This document shows positions 8,338 through 16,141 of a DNA stretch of 64,000 nucleotides, one piece after another. How positions within the stretch are numbered: position 1 is the first letter of the stretch; each line of letters begins with the position of its first letter. The position numbers and the translations under genes are program-made. The notes beneath the pieces were generated by a model. The model saw nothing but the letters and a program-made list of their open reading frames with translations. It was not told the origin of the DNA and ran no database searches. The stretch comes from Streptomyces sp. Ag109_O5-1 (GTDB lineage: Bacteria; Actinomycetota; Actinomycetes; Streptomycetales; Streptomycetaceae), in the NCBI RefSeq assembly GCF_003814875.1, contig NZ_RKQF01000001.1, positions 5,518,001-5,582,000 on the forward strand. Direction: 5' to 3'.

Positions 8338-10020
8338 TCAGCCGCAGCCGCAGCCCGCCAGGGCCGTCGCCGTCCGGTCCAGTGCCTCCTGGGCCTCCTC
8401 CGGGTTCGTCGTGTTGGACGTCAGGAAGGCGAAGGCCAGCAGTCGGCCGTCCTTGTCGACGACGGTGCCCGCAAGGGTGTTGACGCCGGTCAGGGTGCCG
8501 GTCTTGGCGCGTACGACGCCTGCCCCGCCGTTCGTGTAGCGGCTGGTCAGGGTGCCCGTGAAGCCGGCCACGGGGAGGCCGGTGAGGACCGGGCGCAGGC
8601 CCGGCCGGTCCGCGTCGGCGGCCTTGGCGAGGAGGGCGGTGAGGAGGTCCGCCGTGAGCCGGTCGTCGCGGTTGAGGCCGCTGCCGTCGTGGAAGGAGGC
8701 TCCGGTCATCGGCAGCCCCAGCCTGGTCAGCTGGGCGGCGACGGCGGCCGCTCCGCCGTCGAAGCTCGCCGGCCGGCCGCTGGCCAGCGCGGTCTGGCGG
8801 GCCAGGGCCTCGGCGATGTCGTTGTCGCTGTTGGTCAGCATGCGTTCGACGATCGAGGACAGCGGCGGCGAGGAGACGGTGGCGAGGGTGGCGGCCCGGC
8901 CGCTCGCCTTGGAGGTGCCGGGGGACGAGGTCTTGATGCCGGCGTCCGCGAGGAAGCCCGCGAACTTCTGCGCCGCGTCGGCCGCCGGGTCGCTCACCCG
9001 GGCCGCCGGGCCGTTGCTGGAGCCGTCGGTGCGGCCCTCGTCGGCCATGAGGGGGCTCACGCGCGCGAGGTTGTCGTTGACGCCGATGGGGTGCAGGTCG
9101 GGGCCGGTGTAGAGCGTGGTGTCGTACGAGAGCGTGATCTGCCTGATGCCGCGCGCGGTCAGCGCTTTGGCCGTCTGGGCGGCCAGGGTGCGCAGGCCGG
9201 CCCAGCCGTCCGCGTTCTGGCGGGCGGTGAGGGTGGGGTCGCCGCCGCCGACCAGGACGACCTCCCTGGTGCCGGGTTCGAGGGCCACGCGCGTGGTGAA
9301 GCGGTGGTCGGGGCCGAGGGCGGAGAGGGCGGCGACGGCGGTGGCGATCTTGGTGGTGGAGGCGGGCGTGAGGGGCGTGTCGGCGCCGGTGCCGTAGAGG
9401 CGCCTGCCGGTGGCCACGTCGACGACCACGGCGGTGCGGGTGGTGCCGAGCGCCGAGGCACCCAGCAGGGGCCCCAGGACGCCCGTGAGGGCCGTTCCGG
9501 AGGTTCCGGCGGCCTTTCCGGTGGGCGCCGACTTCACGGTGTTCATGGCCGCGCCCAGGCCCGTCAGGACGGATCCGGCACTGGGGGCGGGGCTGGGCTC
9601 GCCGTCGGCTGTGACGGAGTCCGCACCGGAGCCGTGATCTGCGCCACCCGTCCGCTCCAGGGCGGCGGCCCGGTCCCGCTCGGCCGTACGCTGGCCGTCG
9701 GCGTCCCAGGGGCCCGCCGCGGTCACCACACCGGCGGCCAGCGCGAGCCCGGCCGTGGCGGCGCCCGCGGTGTACTGCCAGGTCCTGAGGGTCCGAAGCC
9801 GAGGAGGGCGAGGGGCACGAGGGAGGCGGACCAGGGTGGCCAGCCGGGGTCCGGTCGCGCGCGTGACGCGTGCGAACTGCGGCCCCACTGCCCCACTCAG
9901 CCGTTTGACCTGCGGTTTCGTGGCGGTCGCAAGGCGTGCCAGACGCGGTCGCACGGCACCCGCGATCTTCCGCACATGCGGTTTCGCGGACTGCCACGGC
10001 CTCAGCTCTGGCACGACCAC
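8338..10020 (-). CDS. dacB: D-alanyl-D-alanine carboxypeptidase/endopeptidase (PBP4 class)
   Basis: A membrane-anchored serine peptidase that trims or cleaves peptidoglycan cross-bridges. The 560-residue protein starts with a basic cytoplasmic stretch of about 80 residues, then a transmembrane anchor (GAATAGLALAAGVVTAAG) and a Ser/Gly/Ala-rich linker. The penicillin-binding motifs follow in order: STTK near residue 220, SDN (in TNSDNDIAEAL) near 398, and KTG (in VRAKTGTLTG) near 503. The large insertion between the first two motifs is characteristic of this class. GTG 10014 is an alternative start with AAAGGGG upstream. It ends in GCGCG. Confidence 0.93.
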   Translation of the reverse strand: MVVPELRPWQSAKPHVRKIAGAVRPRLARLATATKPQVKRLSGAVGPQFARVTRATGPRLATLVRLPRAPRPPRLRTLRTWQYTAGAATAGLALAAGVVTAAGPWDADGQRTAERDRAAALERTGGADHGSGADSVTADGEPSPAPSAGSVLTGLGAAMNTVKSAPTGKAAGTSGTALTGVLGPLLGASALGTTRTAVVVDVATGRRLYGTGADTPLTPASTTKIATAVAALSALGPDHRFTTRVALEPGTREVVLVGGGDPTLTARQNADGWAGLRTLAAQTAKALTARGIRQITLSYDTTLYTGPDLHPIGVNDNLARVSPLMADEGRTDGSSNGPAARVSDPAADAAQKFAGFLADAGIKTSSPGTSKASGRAATLATVSSPPLSSIVERMLTNSDNDIAEALARQTALASGRPASFDGGAAAVAAQLTRLGLPMTGASFHDGSGLNRDDRLTADLLTALLAKAADADRPGLRPVLTGLPVAGFTGTLTSRYTNGGAGVVRAKTGTLTGVNTLAGTVVDKDGRLLAFAFLTSNTTNPEEAQEALDRTATALAGCGCG

Positions 10021-10099
10021 CAGCCCCTTTCGCGATCACACACCAGCGTGAGGGACACTTAACCACCAGAACTATGTGTTGATCATGGAGGAGCCACCG

Positions 10100-10591
10100 G
10101 TGGAGTTCGACGTCACGATCGAGATCCCGAAGGGTTCGCGGAACAAGTACGAGGTGGACCACGAGACCGGTCGGATCCGCCTCGACCGTCGTCTCTTCAC
10201 CTCGACCGCCTACCCGACCGACTACGGCTTCGTCGAGAACACTCTCGGCGAGGACGGCGACCCGCTGGACGCGCTGGTCATCCTGGACGAGCCGACGTTC
10301 CCGGGCTGCCTGATCAAGTGCCGCGCCATCGGCATGTTCCGGATGACGGACGAGGCCGGCGGCGACGACAAGCTGCTGTGCGTCCCGGCCACCGACCCGC
10401 GGGTGGAGCACCTGCGCGACATCCACCACGTGTCGGAGTTCGACCGCCTGGAGATCCAGCACTTCTTCGAGGTCTACAAGGACCTGGAGCCCGGCAAGTC
10501 CGTCGAGGGCGCCAACTGGGTGGGCCGCACCGACGCCGAGGTCGAGATCGAGCGGTCGTACAAGCGCTTCAAGGAGCAGGGCGGTCACTGA
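10100..10591 (+). CDS. ppa: Inorganic pyrophosphatase (family I)
   Basis: Soluble magnesium-dependent enzyme hydrolysing pyrophosphate from biosynthetic reactions. The signature DGDPLD is at residues 52-57, with YPTDYGFVENTLGE just before it. I chose GTG 10100 (163 residues, beginning MEFDVTIEIPKGS) because GGAGGAG at 10087-10093 is six bases upstream; that element would otherwise be coding sequence of an ATG at 10085. The gene is divergent from dacB and is followed by a clear terminator. The window also encodes a membrane pyrophosphatase (hppA). Confidence 0.96.
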   Translation: MEFDVTIEIPKGSRNKYEVDHETGRIRLDRRLFTSTAYPTDYGFVENTLGEDGDPLDALVILDEPTFPGCLIKCRAIGMFRMTDEAGGDDKLLCVPATDPRVEHLRDIHHVSEFDRLEIQHFFEVYKDLEPGKSVEGANWVGRTDAEVEIERSYKRFKEQGGH

Positions 10592-10617
10592 GACCACCCC
10601 GGTATGCCGTAACCGGG

Positions 10618-10651
10618 AAACGGGCCGCACGCACGCGTGGGGCCCGTTTTT
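10618..10651 (+). terminator. Intrinsic terminator of ppa
   Basis: AACGGGCC (10619-10626) pairs with GGCCCGTT (10641-10648) around a 14-nt loop, and a run of T residues extends to 10651. It lies 27 bp after the ppa stop codon. Confidence 0.85.
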
Positions 10652-10720
10652 CGTGTCCGCCGGGCGGCCATGCGCATACTGAGCCCTACGTAGAGATGTC
10701 GTTCAGGGAGCGTTACGACG

Positions 10721-12376
10721 GTGACGGAGGCGGAGGACCGCAAGCCCCGGTCGGACGAGGCGCGGTACGACCCGGAGATCACGTCCGAGTTCGCCGTTCC
10801 GGAGGGCATCGCGGTCCCCGAGGGCGGCGCCGAGCCGGACACCACGTCCGAGTTCGCCGTGCCGAAGGGCCTGGCGGCGCCGCAGCCGGTCGAGGGCGAA
10901 CCGGAGGGGTCGGCGTTCAGCGTGCCGAGCACCTACAGCGCCCACGACGCCCCGCCCGTCTTCACGCCCGCCTCCGGGTTTCCCGCCGTCAGTCTGGTCA
11001 AGGACGCGCCCTGGCAGGACCGGATGCGCACGATGCTGCGCATGCCGGTGACCGAACGGCCGGCGCCGGAGCCGGTGCAGAAGGCCGAGGAAGGCGGTCC
11101 CGCCGTCCCGCGCGTGCTCGACCTGACGTTGCGTATCGGTGAGTTGCTGCTGGCGGGCGGCGAGGGCGCGGAGGACGTGGAGGCCGCGATGTTCGCGGTC
11201 TGCCGCTCCTACGGCCTCGACCGGTGCGAGCCGAACGTCACCTTCACGCTGCTCGCCATCTCCTACCAGCCTTCGCTCGTCGAAGACCCCGTGACCGCGT
11301 CCCGGACGGTGCGGCGGCGCGGGACCGACTACACGCGCCTCGCGGCCGTCTTCCGGCTCGTGGACGACCTCACCGACCCCGAGACCCATGTCTCCCTGGA
11401 GGAGGCCTACCGGCGGCTCGCGGTGATCCGCCGCAACCGGCACCCGTACCCCGGCTGGGCGCTGACCGCCGCGAGCGGGCTGCTCGCCGGGGCCGCCTCC
11501 GTGCTGGTCGGCGGTGACTTCCTCGTGTTCGTCGCGGCCGCGATCGGCGCGATGCTCGGCGACCGGCTGGCGTGGCTGTGCGCGGGGCGGGGGCTGCCGG
11601 AGTTCTACCAGTTCATGATCGCCGCGATGCCGCCGGCCGCGATCGGGGTCGGGTTCTCGCTCGCCCACGTCGACGTCGCGGCGTCCGCCGTCGTCACCGG
11701 TGGGCTGTTCGCGCTGCTGCCCGGCCGCGCGCTGGTGGCGGGCGTCCAGGACGGGCTGACCGGCTTCTACATCACCGCGTCCGCGCGGCTGCTGGAGGTC
11801 ATGTACTTCTTCGTCGGCATCGTCATCGGGGTGCTGACGATCCTTTACTTCGGTGTGAAGCTCGGCGGCAGCCTCAACCCCGATGTGGCGCTCGGCGTCT
11901 CCAAGCGGCCGCTGATCCAGATCGCCGCGTCCATGGTGCTGTCGCTGACCTTCGCGGTCCTGCTCCAGCAGGAACGATCCACCGTGCTGGCCGTCACCCT
12001 CAACGGGGGTGTGGCGTGGTCGGTCTACGGTGCGATGCACTACGCCGGGGGCATCTCACCGGTCGCCTCCACGGCCGTCGCGGCGGGGCTGGTGGGGTTG
12101 TTCGGGCAGTTGCTGTCCCGGTACCGGTTCGCTTCCGCGTTGCCGTACACGACGGCGGCGATCGGACCGCTGCTGCCGGGGTCCGCGACGTATTTCGGGC
12201 TGCTGTCGATGGCTCAGAACGAGGTCGACAAGGGGCTGGTGTCGCTGGCCAAGGCGGCGTCGCTCGCCATGGCCATCGCGATCGGGGTCAATCTGGGGTC
12301 GGAGATCTCCCGGCTGACCCTGCGGGTGGGGTCGGCGGGGAAGCGGCGCGCCGCGAAGCGGACGAGGGGGTTCTAG
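10721..12376 (+). CDS. Threonine/serine exporter family protein (ThrE-like)
   Basis: A 551-residue inner-membrane protein fusing the two halves of the ThrE exporter family. Residues 1-135 are an acidic, proline-rich cytoplasmic leader with an imperfect repeat (SEFAVPEGIAVPEGG, then SEFAVPKGLAAPQ). The amphipathic N-terminal domain follows (VLDLTLRIGELLLAGGEGAEDVEAAM), then about ten transmembrane helices in two blocks of five. By family analogy it may export threonine, serine or small peptides using the proton gradient, but no substrate is shown by the sequence. It starts 70 bp after the ppa terminator and converges on the DedA gene. Confidence 0.88.
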   Translation: MTEAEDRKPRSDEARYDPEITSEFAVPEGIAVPEGGAEPDTTSEFAVPKGLAAPQPVEGEPEGSAFSVPSTYSAHDAPPVFTPASGFPAVSLVKDAPWQDRMRTMLRMPVTERPAPEPVQKAEEGGPAVPRVLDLTLRIGELLLAGGEGAEDVEAAMFAVCRSYGLDRCEPNVTFTLLAISYQPSLVEDPVTASRTVRRRGTDYTRLAAVFRLVDDLTDPETHVSLEEAYRRLAVIRRNRHPYPGWALTAASGLLAGAASVLVGGDFLVFVAAAIGAMLGDRLAWLCAGRGLPEFYQFMIAAMPPAAIGVGFSLAHVDVAASAVVTGGLFALLPGRALVAGVQDGLTGFYITASARLLEVMYFFVGIVIGVLTILYFGVKLGGSLNPDVALGVSKRPLIQIAASMVLSLTFAVLLQQERSTVLAVTLNGGVAWSVYGAMHYAGGISPVASTAVAAGLVGLFGQLLSRYRFASALPYTTAAIGPLLPGSATYFGLLSMAQNEVDKGLVSLAKAASLAMAIAIGVNLGSEISRLTLRVGSAGKRRAAKRTRGF

Positions 12377-12499
12377 CGCCTAAGAGGGACCGGGTGCGGT
12401 GCGTCGGCGAGTGCGAGTTCGTCGTGGCTTGTCGCGCCCACGCGGCGGTAGCCGCACATTCAATACAGCCCCGCGCCCCCAAAAGCAGGGCGTTGCCGC

Positions 12500-13432
12500 T
12501 TACGGCGCTCGGTAGTGGTCCTCGTTGTACGGGTACTGCTGCTGGCCGTAGCCGTTCTGGCTGTAGCCGCCCTGGTCGTAACCGTTCTGGCCGTAGTACG
12601 GCTGCTGCTGGCCGTACTGCTGCTGGGGCTGGGGCTGGCCGTACTGCTGCTGGGGCTGGGGTTGTTGCGGGACGTACTGCTGCTGCGGCTGCTCGTAGGT
12701 CGGCTCGATCCTGCGGAGCTGGGTCGTCGCGTCGTCCATCACCGGGGGCGCCGGGTGCGTCGGGTGCTGCTGGAGCGGTTCCTGCGCCGCCGCCTTCTTG
12801 TTCTTCGCGCGGGCCCGCAGGAACTCGATGGCGATCGGGACGACCGAGACGAGGACGATCAGTATCAGGATCGCCTCGATGTTGTTCTTGACGAAGTCGA
12901 TCTTGCCGAGCCAGGAGCCGAGCAGGGTGACGCCGGCGCCCCAGAGGACACCGCCGATGACGTTGAAGGTCAGGAACGAGCGGTACTTCATGCCGCTGAC
13001 GCCGGCGATGATCGGCGTGAACGTGCGGATCACGGGCACGAAACGGGCCAGGACCAGGGACTTCGGGCCGTACTTCTCGAAGAACTCGTGCGCTTTTTCG
13101 ACGTTCTCCTGCTTGAAGAGGCGGGAGTCCGGGCGGTTGAAGAGCGACGGGCCGACCTTCTTGCCGAACATGAAGCCCGCCTGGTCGCCGAGGACCGCTG
13201 CGACGCAGATCAGGGCGACGGCGCCCCACAGGGGGAAGTCCAGCTGGTTCGAGGTGATCAGCAGGCCGCAGGTGAACAGGAGGGAGTCACCCGGGAGGAA
13301 GAAACCGATCAGGAGTCCGGACTCGGCGAAGACGACCAGGAGCAGGCCCCAGATGCCGAACGAGTCGAGAAGGTTGTTCGGATCCATCCAGCTCGGGCCG
13401 AGGGCGAGCGTCATCGCGGTTCCGGTCGTCAC
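12500..13432 (-). CDS. DedA family membrane protein with Gln/Tyr/Gly-rich tail
   Basis: A member of the DedA/VTT superfamily, associated with lipid-carrier flipping or proton-dependent membrane homeostasis. Residues 1-220 hold the family core with FxxxxGLLIGFFLPGDSLL near residue 37, FGKKVGPSLFNRP near residue 90 and the conserved arginine segment ARFVPVIRTFTPIIAG near residue 131. From about residue 225 the protein changes to a low-complexity cytoplasmic tail with repeats of QYGQPQPQQ and later QNGYDQGGYSQNGYG. GTG 13432 is nine bases after AGGAG. The tail is not part of the DedA fold. Confidence 0.9.
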   Translation of the reverse strand: MTTGTAMTLALGPSWMDPNNLLDSFGIWGLLLVVFAESGLLIGFFLPGDSLLFTCGLLITSNQLDFPLWGAVALICVAAVLGDQAGFMFGKKVGPSLFNRPDSRLFKQENVEKAHEFFEKYGPKSLVLARFVPVIRTFTPIIAGVSGMKYRSFLTFNVIGGVLWGAGVTLLGSWLGKIDFVKNNIEAILILIVLVSVVPIAIEFLRARAKNKKAAAQEPLQQHPTHPAPPVMDDATTQLRRIEPTYEQPQQQYVPQQPQPQQQYGQPQPQQQYGQQQPYYGQNGYDQGGYSQNGYGQQQYPYNEDHYRAP

Positions 13433-13570
13433 GGTTCCGGGCTCCTGAGGGGTGAGGGCACTACGCGTTCCTTGTGCGGGCGCACAAAGCTATCAACGGA
13501 ATGTGTCCGTCCCAGGTTCCACCGGTGGATCCAGGATGCACTGTGGCCGGCCTGGGGAAAGGCTGTGGAC

Positions 13571-13936
13571 ATGGGCATCGAGGAGTACGGCGGCGGTCAG
13601 GGACCCCAGTCCGATGTGCTGGTGGTCACCACGAACGACGTTCCCGGGTACCGGGTGCGGGAGGTCATCGGCGAGGTCTTCGGGCTGACCGTGCGCTCCC
13701 GGCACCTGGGCAGTCAGATCGGCGCGGGCCTGAAGTCGATGATCGGCGGTGAGCTGAGGGGCCTGACGAAAACGCTCGTGCAGACCCGCAACCAGGCCAT
13801 GGAGCGGCTGGTCGAGCAGGCACGCGCGCGTGGTGCCAACGCCGTGCTGGCCTTCCGGTTCGACGTGACCGAGGCGGCGGACGTGGGGACCGAGGTGTGC
13901 GCGTACGGCACCGCCGTCGTCATCGACAAGCTGTAG
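13571..13936 (+). CDS. YbjQ/UPF0145 family protein
   Basis: A 121-residue protein of the YbjQ (putative heavy-metal-binding) family. It has the typical VLVVTTNDVPGYRV start of the domain, GLTVRSRHLGSQIGAGLK, the LTKTLVQTRNQAMERLVEQAR helix and GANAVLAFRFDV. Members form pentamers in crystal structures, and their function is unknown. ATG 13571 is used here without a strong ribosome-binding site. It stands alone between the DedA gene and the convergent tipA-like gene. Confidence 0.88.
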   Translation: MGIEEYGGGQGPQSDVLVVTTNDVPGYRVREVIGEVFGLTVRSRHLGSQIGAGLKSMIGGELRGLTKTLVQTRNQAMERLVEQARARGANAVLAFRFDVTEAADVGTEVCAYGTAVVIDKL

Positions 13937-13948
13937 CCGAGGGCCCGG

Positions 13949-14710
13949 TCAGGCGGTGTGCCGTGCGGCGTTCGCGTCGATGGCCTCCTTCAGGTGCTCG
14001 GCCAGGCCCGGTGCCATCGCGTCGTAGAAGGCCTTGAAACGCTCGTCGGCGATGTACATCTCGCCGAGGCCGCGGTGCATGTCGTACGGGCAGTCGTAGA
14101 ACCATGTCGAGATGTGCAGGCGGTGTTCCTCGGCCATGTCCATGGCCCGTTCGCCGGCCGGCGGCTCGGCCTCCGCCACCAGGGCGGCGTAACGCTCGCT
14201 CCAGTCGTCGACCTCGGCCTTCATGCGCTGCCAGTCGGCCTTGGTGTAGCGGGCCGCGCGGCGCTGCGACTCGGCGTAGGCCTCGGTGCCGCCCCAGCGC
14301 TGCTCGGCCTCCTCGGCGTACTGGTCCGGGTCCTTGTCGCCGAAGACCTCGAAGCGCTCCTCGGGGGTGAGGTTGATGCCCATTCTGCGTGCCTCCATGG
14401 CGTGCTCCACGGCCTCGGCCATCTTCTGCAGCTTCTCGATCCGGGCGGTCAGCAGGTCGTGCTGGCGGCGCAGGTGCGCGCGCGGATCCGCGTCCGGGTC
14501 GTCGAGCAGGACCGCGACCTCGTCGAGCGGGAAGCCGAGCTCCCGGTAGAACAGGATCCGCTGGAGCCGGTCGAGGTCGGCGTCGCCGTAGCGCCGGTGC
14601 CCGGCGGTGCTGCGCCCGCCCGGGACCAGCAGGCCGATCTCGTCGTAGTGGTGCAGGGTGCGCACGGTGACCCCGGCGAATCCGGCGACCTGTCCTATGG
14701 GGTAGCTCAC
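13949..14710 (-). CDS. TipA-type MerR transcriptional activator (TipAL homologue)
   Basis: A 253-residue MerR regulator, the exact length I recall for S. coelicolor/lividans TipAL. Residues 1-70 are the winged helix (VRTLHHYDEIGLLVP; RYGDADLDRLQRILFYRELG). A dimerisation helix runs to about residue 108, and the TipAS drug-binding domain starts at Met110 (MGINLTPEERFEVFG). TipAL binds thiopeptides covalently through Cys214. Here Cys207 (FYDCPYDMHRG) is present but residue 214 is glycine, so covalent capture may be lost. GTG 14710 follows AAGGAG. The gene is divergent from the ClC gene and has a TipA-like promoter and an internal translation start. Confidence 0.92.
   Translation of the reverse strand: MSYPIGQVAGFAGVTVRTLHHYDEIGLLVPGGRSTAGHRRYGDADLDRLQRILFYRELGFPLDEVAVLLDDPDADPRAHLRRQHDLLTARIEKLQKMAEAVEHAMEARRMGINLTPEERFEVFGDKDPDQYAEEAEQRWGGTEAYAESQRRAARYTKADWQRMKAEVDDWSERYAALVAEAEPPAGERAMDMAEEHRLHISTWFYDCPYDMHRGLGEMYIADERFKAFYDAMAPGLAEHLKEAIDANAARHTA
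14381..14396 (-). promoter_or_regulatory. Internal ribosome-binding site for a TipAS-like short product
   Basis: Inside the tipA-like gene, GGAGG (minus strand, 14396-14392) stands eight bases before ATG 14383, codon 110. Translation from here would give a 144-residue protein lacking the DNA-binding domain, the same size and position as the in-frame TipAS product of TipAL. Confidence 0.7.
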
Positions 14711-14731
14711 TTCCGCTCCTTTCCGTGCTCC

Positions 14732-14762
14732 ACCCTGGGGCCTCACGCCGCGTGAGGTGCAA
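14732..14762 (-). promoter_or_regulatory. MerR-type promoter of the tipA-like gene
   Basis: On the minus strand, TTGCAC (14762-14757) and CAGGGT (14737-14732) are 19 bp apart, the long spacing used by MerR-activated promoters. The inverted repeat CCTCACG-CCG-CGTGAGG (14741-14757) fills the spacer. It closely matches my memory of the tipA promoter, including the adjoining GTGCAAGCCCG, so autoregulation by the tipA-like protein is the natural reading. Confidence 0.8.
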
Positions 14763-14823
14763 GCCCGTTCCACTCGGTATCTTTCAGGATGTTGTGTCTG
14801 TTTTGCCCGCTTATGGTGGGCCC

Positions 14824-16110
14824 GTGGCCCAGGACACCGCGCAGCAGGCGCTCCCCACCCCGCCCGCGGCCCCCGCGCGTGCCCTGCTGCCGCTGATCCT
14901 GCCCTCCCTGGTCGTCGGTGTCGGCAGCAGCCTGCTGTTCGTGCTGGTGAGCTCGCTGGCCGGGCGATTGCAGAACGTGCTGTGGCACAACCTGCCGGAC
15001 GCGCTGGGCATCGGGCGGTACTCGGTGCTGTGGATGCTGGTGATGCTGACCGCGACCGGGATCGCGGTGGGGCTGGTGGTGTGGAAGGTGCCGGGGCACG
15101 CGGGACCCGATCCGGCCACCCTGGGCCTGGAGGCGGTGGCGCTGCCGCCGGCCGTGCTGCCCGGTCTGGTGCTGGCGACCGTACTGATGCTGGCGGGCGG
15201 GCCGAGCCTCGGTCCCGAGAATCCGCTGATCGCCGTCAACGTCGGGCTCGCGCTGTGGCTGGGGCGCCTCGCGATGCCCCGGCTGCCGGGCTCGCTGTGG
15301 CCCGCGCTGGCCGACGCGGCGACGCTGGGCGCGCTGTTCGGGACACCGGTGGGGGCGGCCCTGGTGATCTCCGAGGCACTGGCCGGGAAGCCCCTGAAGG
15401 GAGCGCTGTGGGACAACCTCTTCGGGCCGCTGGCGGCGGCCGGAGCGGGCTCGATGACGACCGCCCTGGTGGCCCGTCCGTCCCTCGACATCGGTCTGCC
15501 CGCGCTCACCCGGACCCGCTGGCCCGACCTGCTGTCGGCCGTGGCGATCGCCCCCGTGGCCGCGCTGCTCGGCATGTGCGCGGTCTACGCCTTCCCGTAC
15601 GTCCACGCGGCCTTCGGGCGCCTCAGGCACCCCGTGCTGATCCTTCCGGCCGGCGGGGTCGTCCTCGGCCTTCTGGGGGCGCTGGGCGGTCCCCTGACGC
15701 TCTTCAAGGGGCTGGACGAGGTCGGGGACCTGGCGAAGAACCCGGAGGGCTGGACGGCCGGGCAGTTCGCCGTGATGACGGTCGTCAAACTGACCGCGCT
15801 GCTGGTGGCCGCCGCCTGCGGTTTCCGCGGCGGCCGGATCTTTCCCTCGGTTTTCGTCGGCGCCGCCCTCGGGCTGTGCGCCCACGCCCTGGTGCCCGCC
15901 GTCCAGCCCTCGGTGGGCGTGGCGGCGGGTGTACTGGGCATGCTGTTGGCCGTCACCCGGCAGGGCTGGGTGAGCCTGTTCACGGCCGCGGTGCTCGTGG
16001 CCTCGCCGGTGATCCTCGCCCTGCTGTGCACAGCGTCGCTCCCGGCCTGGCTGCTGGTGACCGGTCGGCCGAAGATGCAGTTGCGGGCGGACGGTACGGC
16101 CCTGCGCTGA
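14824..16110 (+). CDS. ClC-family chloride channel or chloride/proton antiporter
   Basis: A 428-residue integral membrane protein (from GTG 14824) with about ten hydrophobic helices. Degenerate ClC motifs are visible: SLGPENPLIAV near residue 125, matching GREGP with its gating glutamate; FGTPVGAALVISEAL near residue 170; and CGFRGGRIFPSVFVGAALG near residue 335, matching the GxFxP selectivity motif. No clear GSGIP was found. The gene is 31 bp upstream of gadB on the same strand, so a joint role in acid resistance is likely: the transporter would balance charge while decarboxylation consumes protons. No good ribosome-binding site precedes 14824, so the start is uncertain. Confidence 0.85.
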   Translation: MAQDTAQQALPTPPAAPARALLPLILPSLVVGVGSSLLFVLVSSLAGRLQNVLWHNLPDALGIGRYSVLWMLVMLTATGIAVGLVVWKVPGHAGPDPATLGLEAVALPPAVLPGLVLATVLMLAGGPSLGPENPLIAVNVGLALWLGRLAMPRLPGSLWPALADAATLGALFGTPVGAALVISEALAGKPLKGALWDNLFGPLAAAGAGSMTTALVARPSLDIGLPALTRTRWPDLLSAVAIAPVAALLGMCAVYAFPYVHAAFGRLRHPVLILPAGGVVLGLLGALGGPLTLFKGLDEVGDLAKNPEGWTAGQFAVMTVVKLTALLVAAACGFRGGRIFPSVFVGAALGLCAHALVPAVQPSVGVAAGVLGMLLAVTRQGWVSLFTAAVLVASPVILALLCTASLPAWLLVTGRPKMQLRADGTALR

Positions 16111-16141
16111 CCCTTGTGAAATCTCCCAGGAGGCACCACTC

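Noticed and set aside
7100..10630. Leftward ORF of 1176 codons
   Set aside because: It runs in another frame through the carboxypeptidase and metalloprotease genes, is an Arg/Pro/Gly-rich string without domains, and reflects high GC content only.
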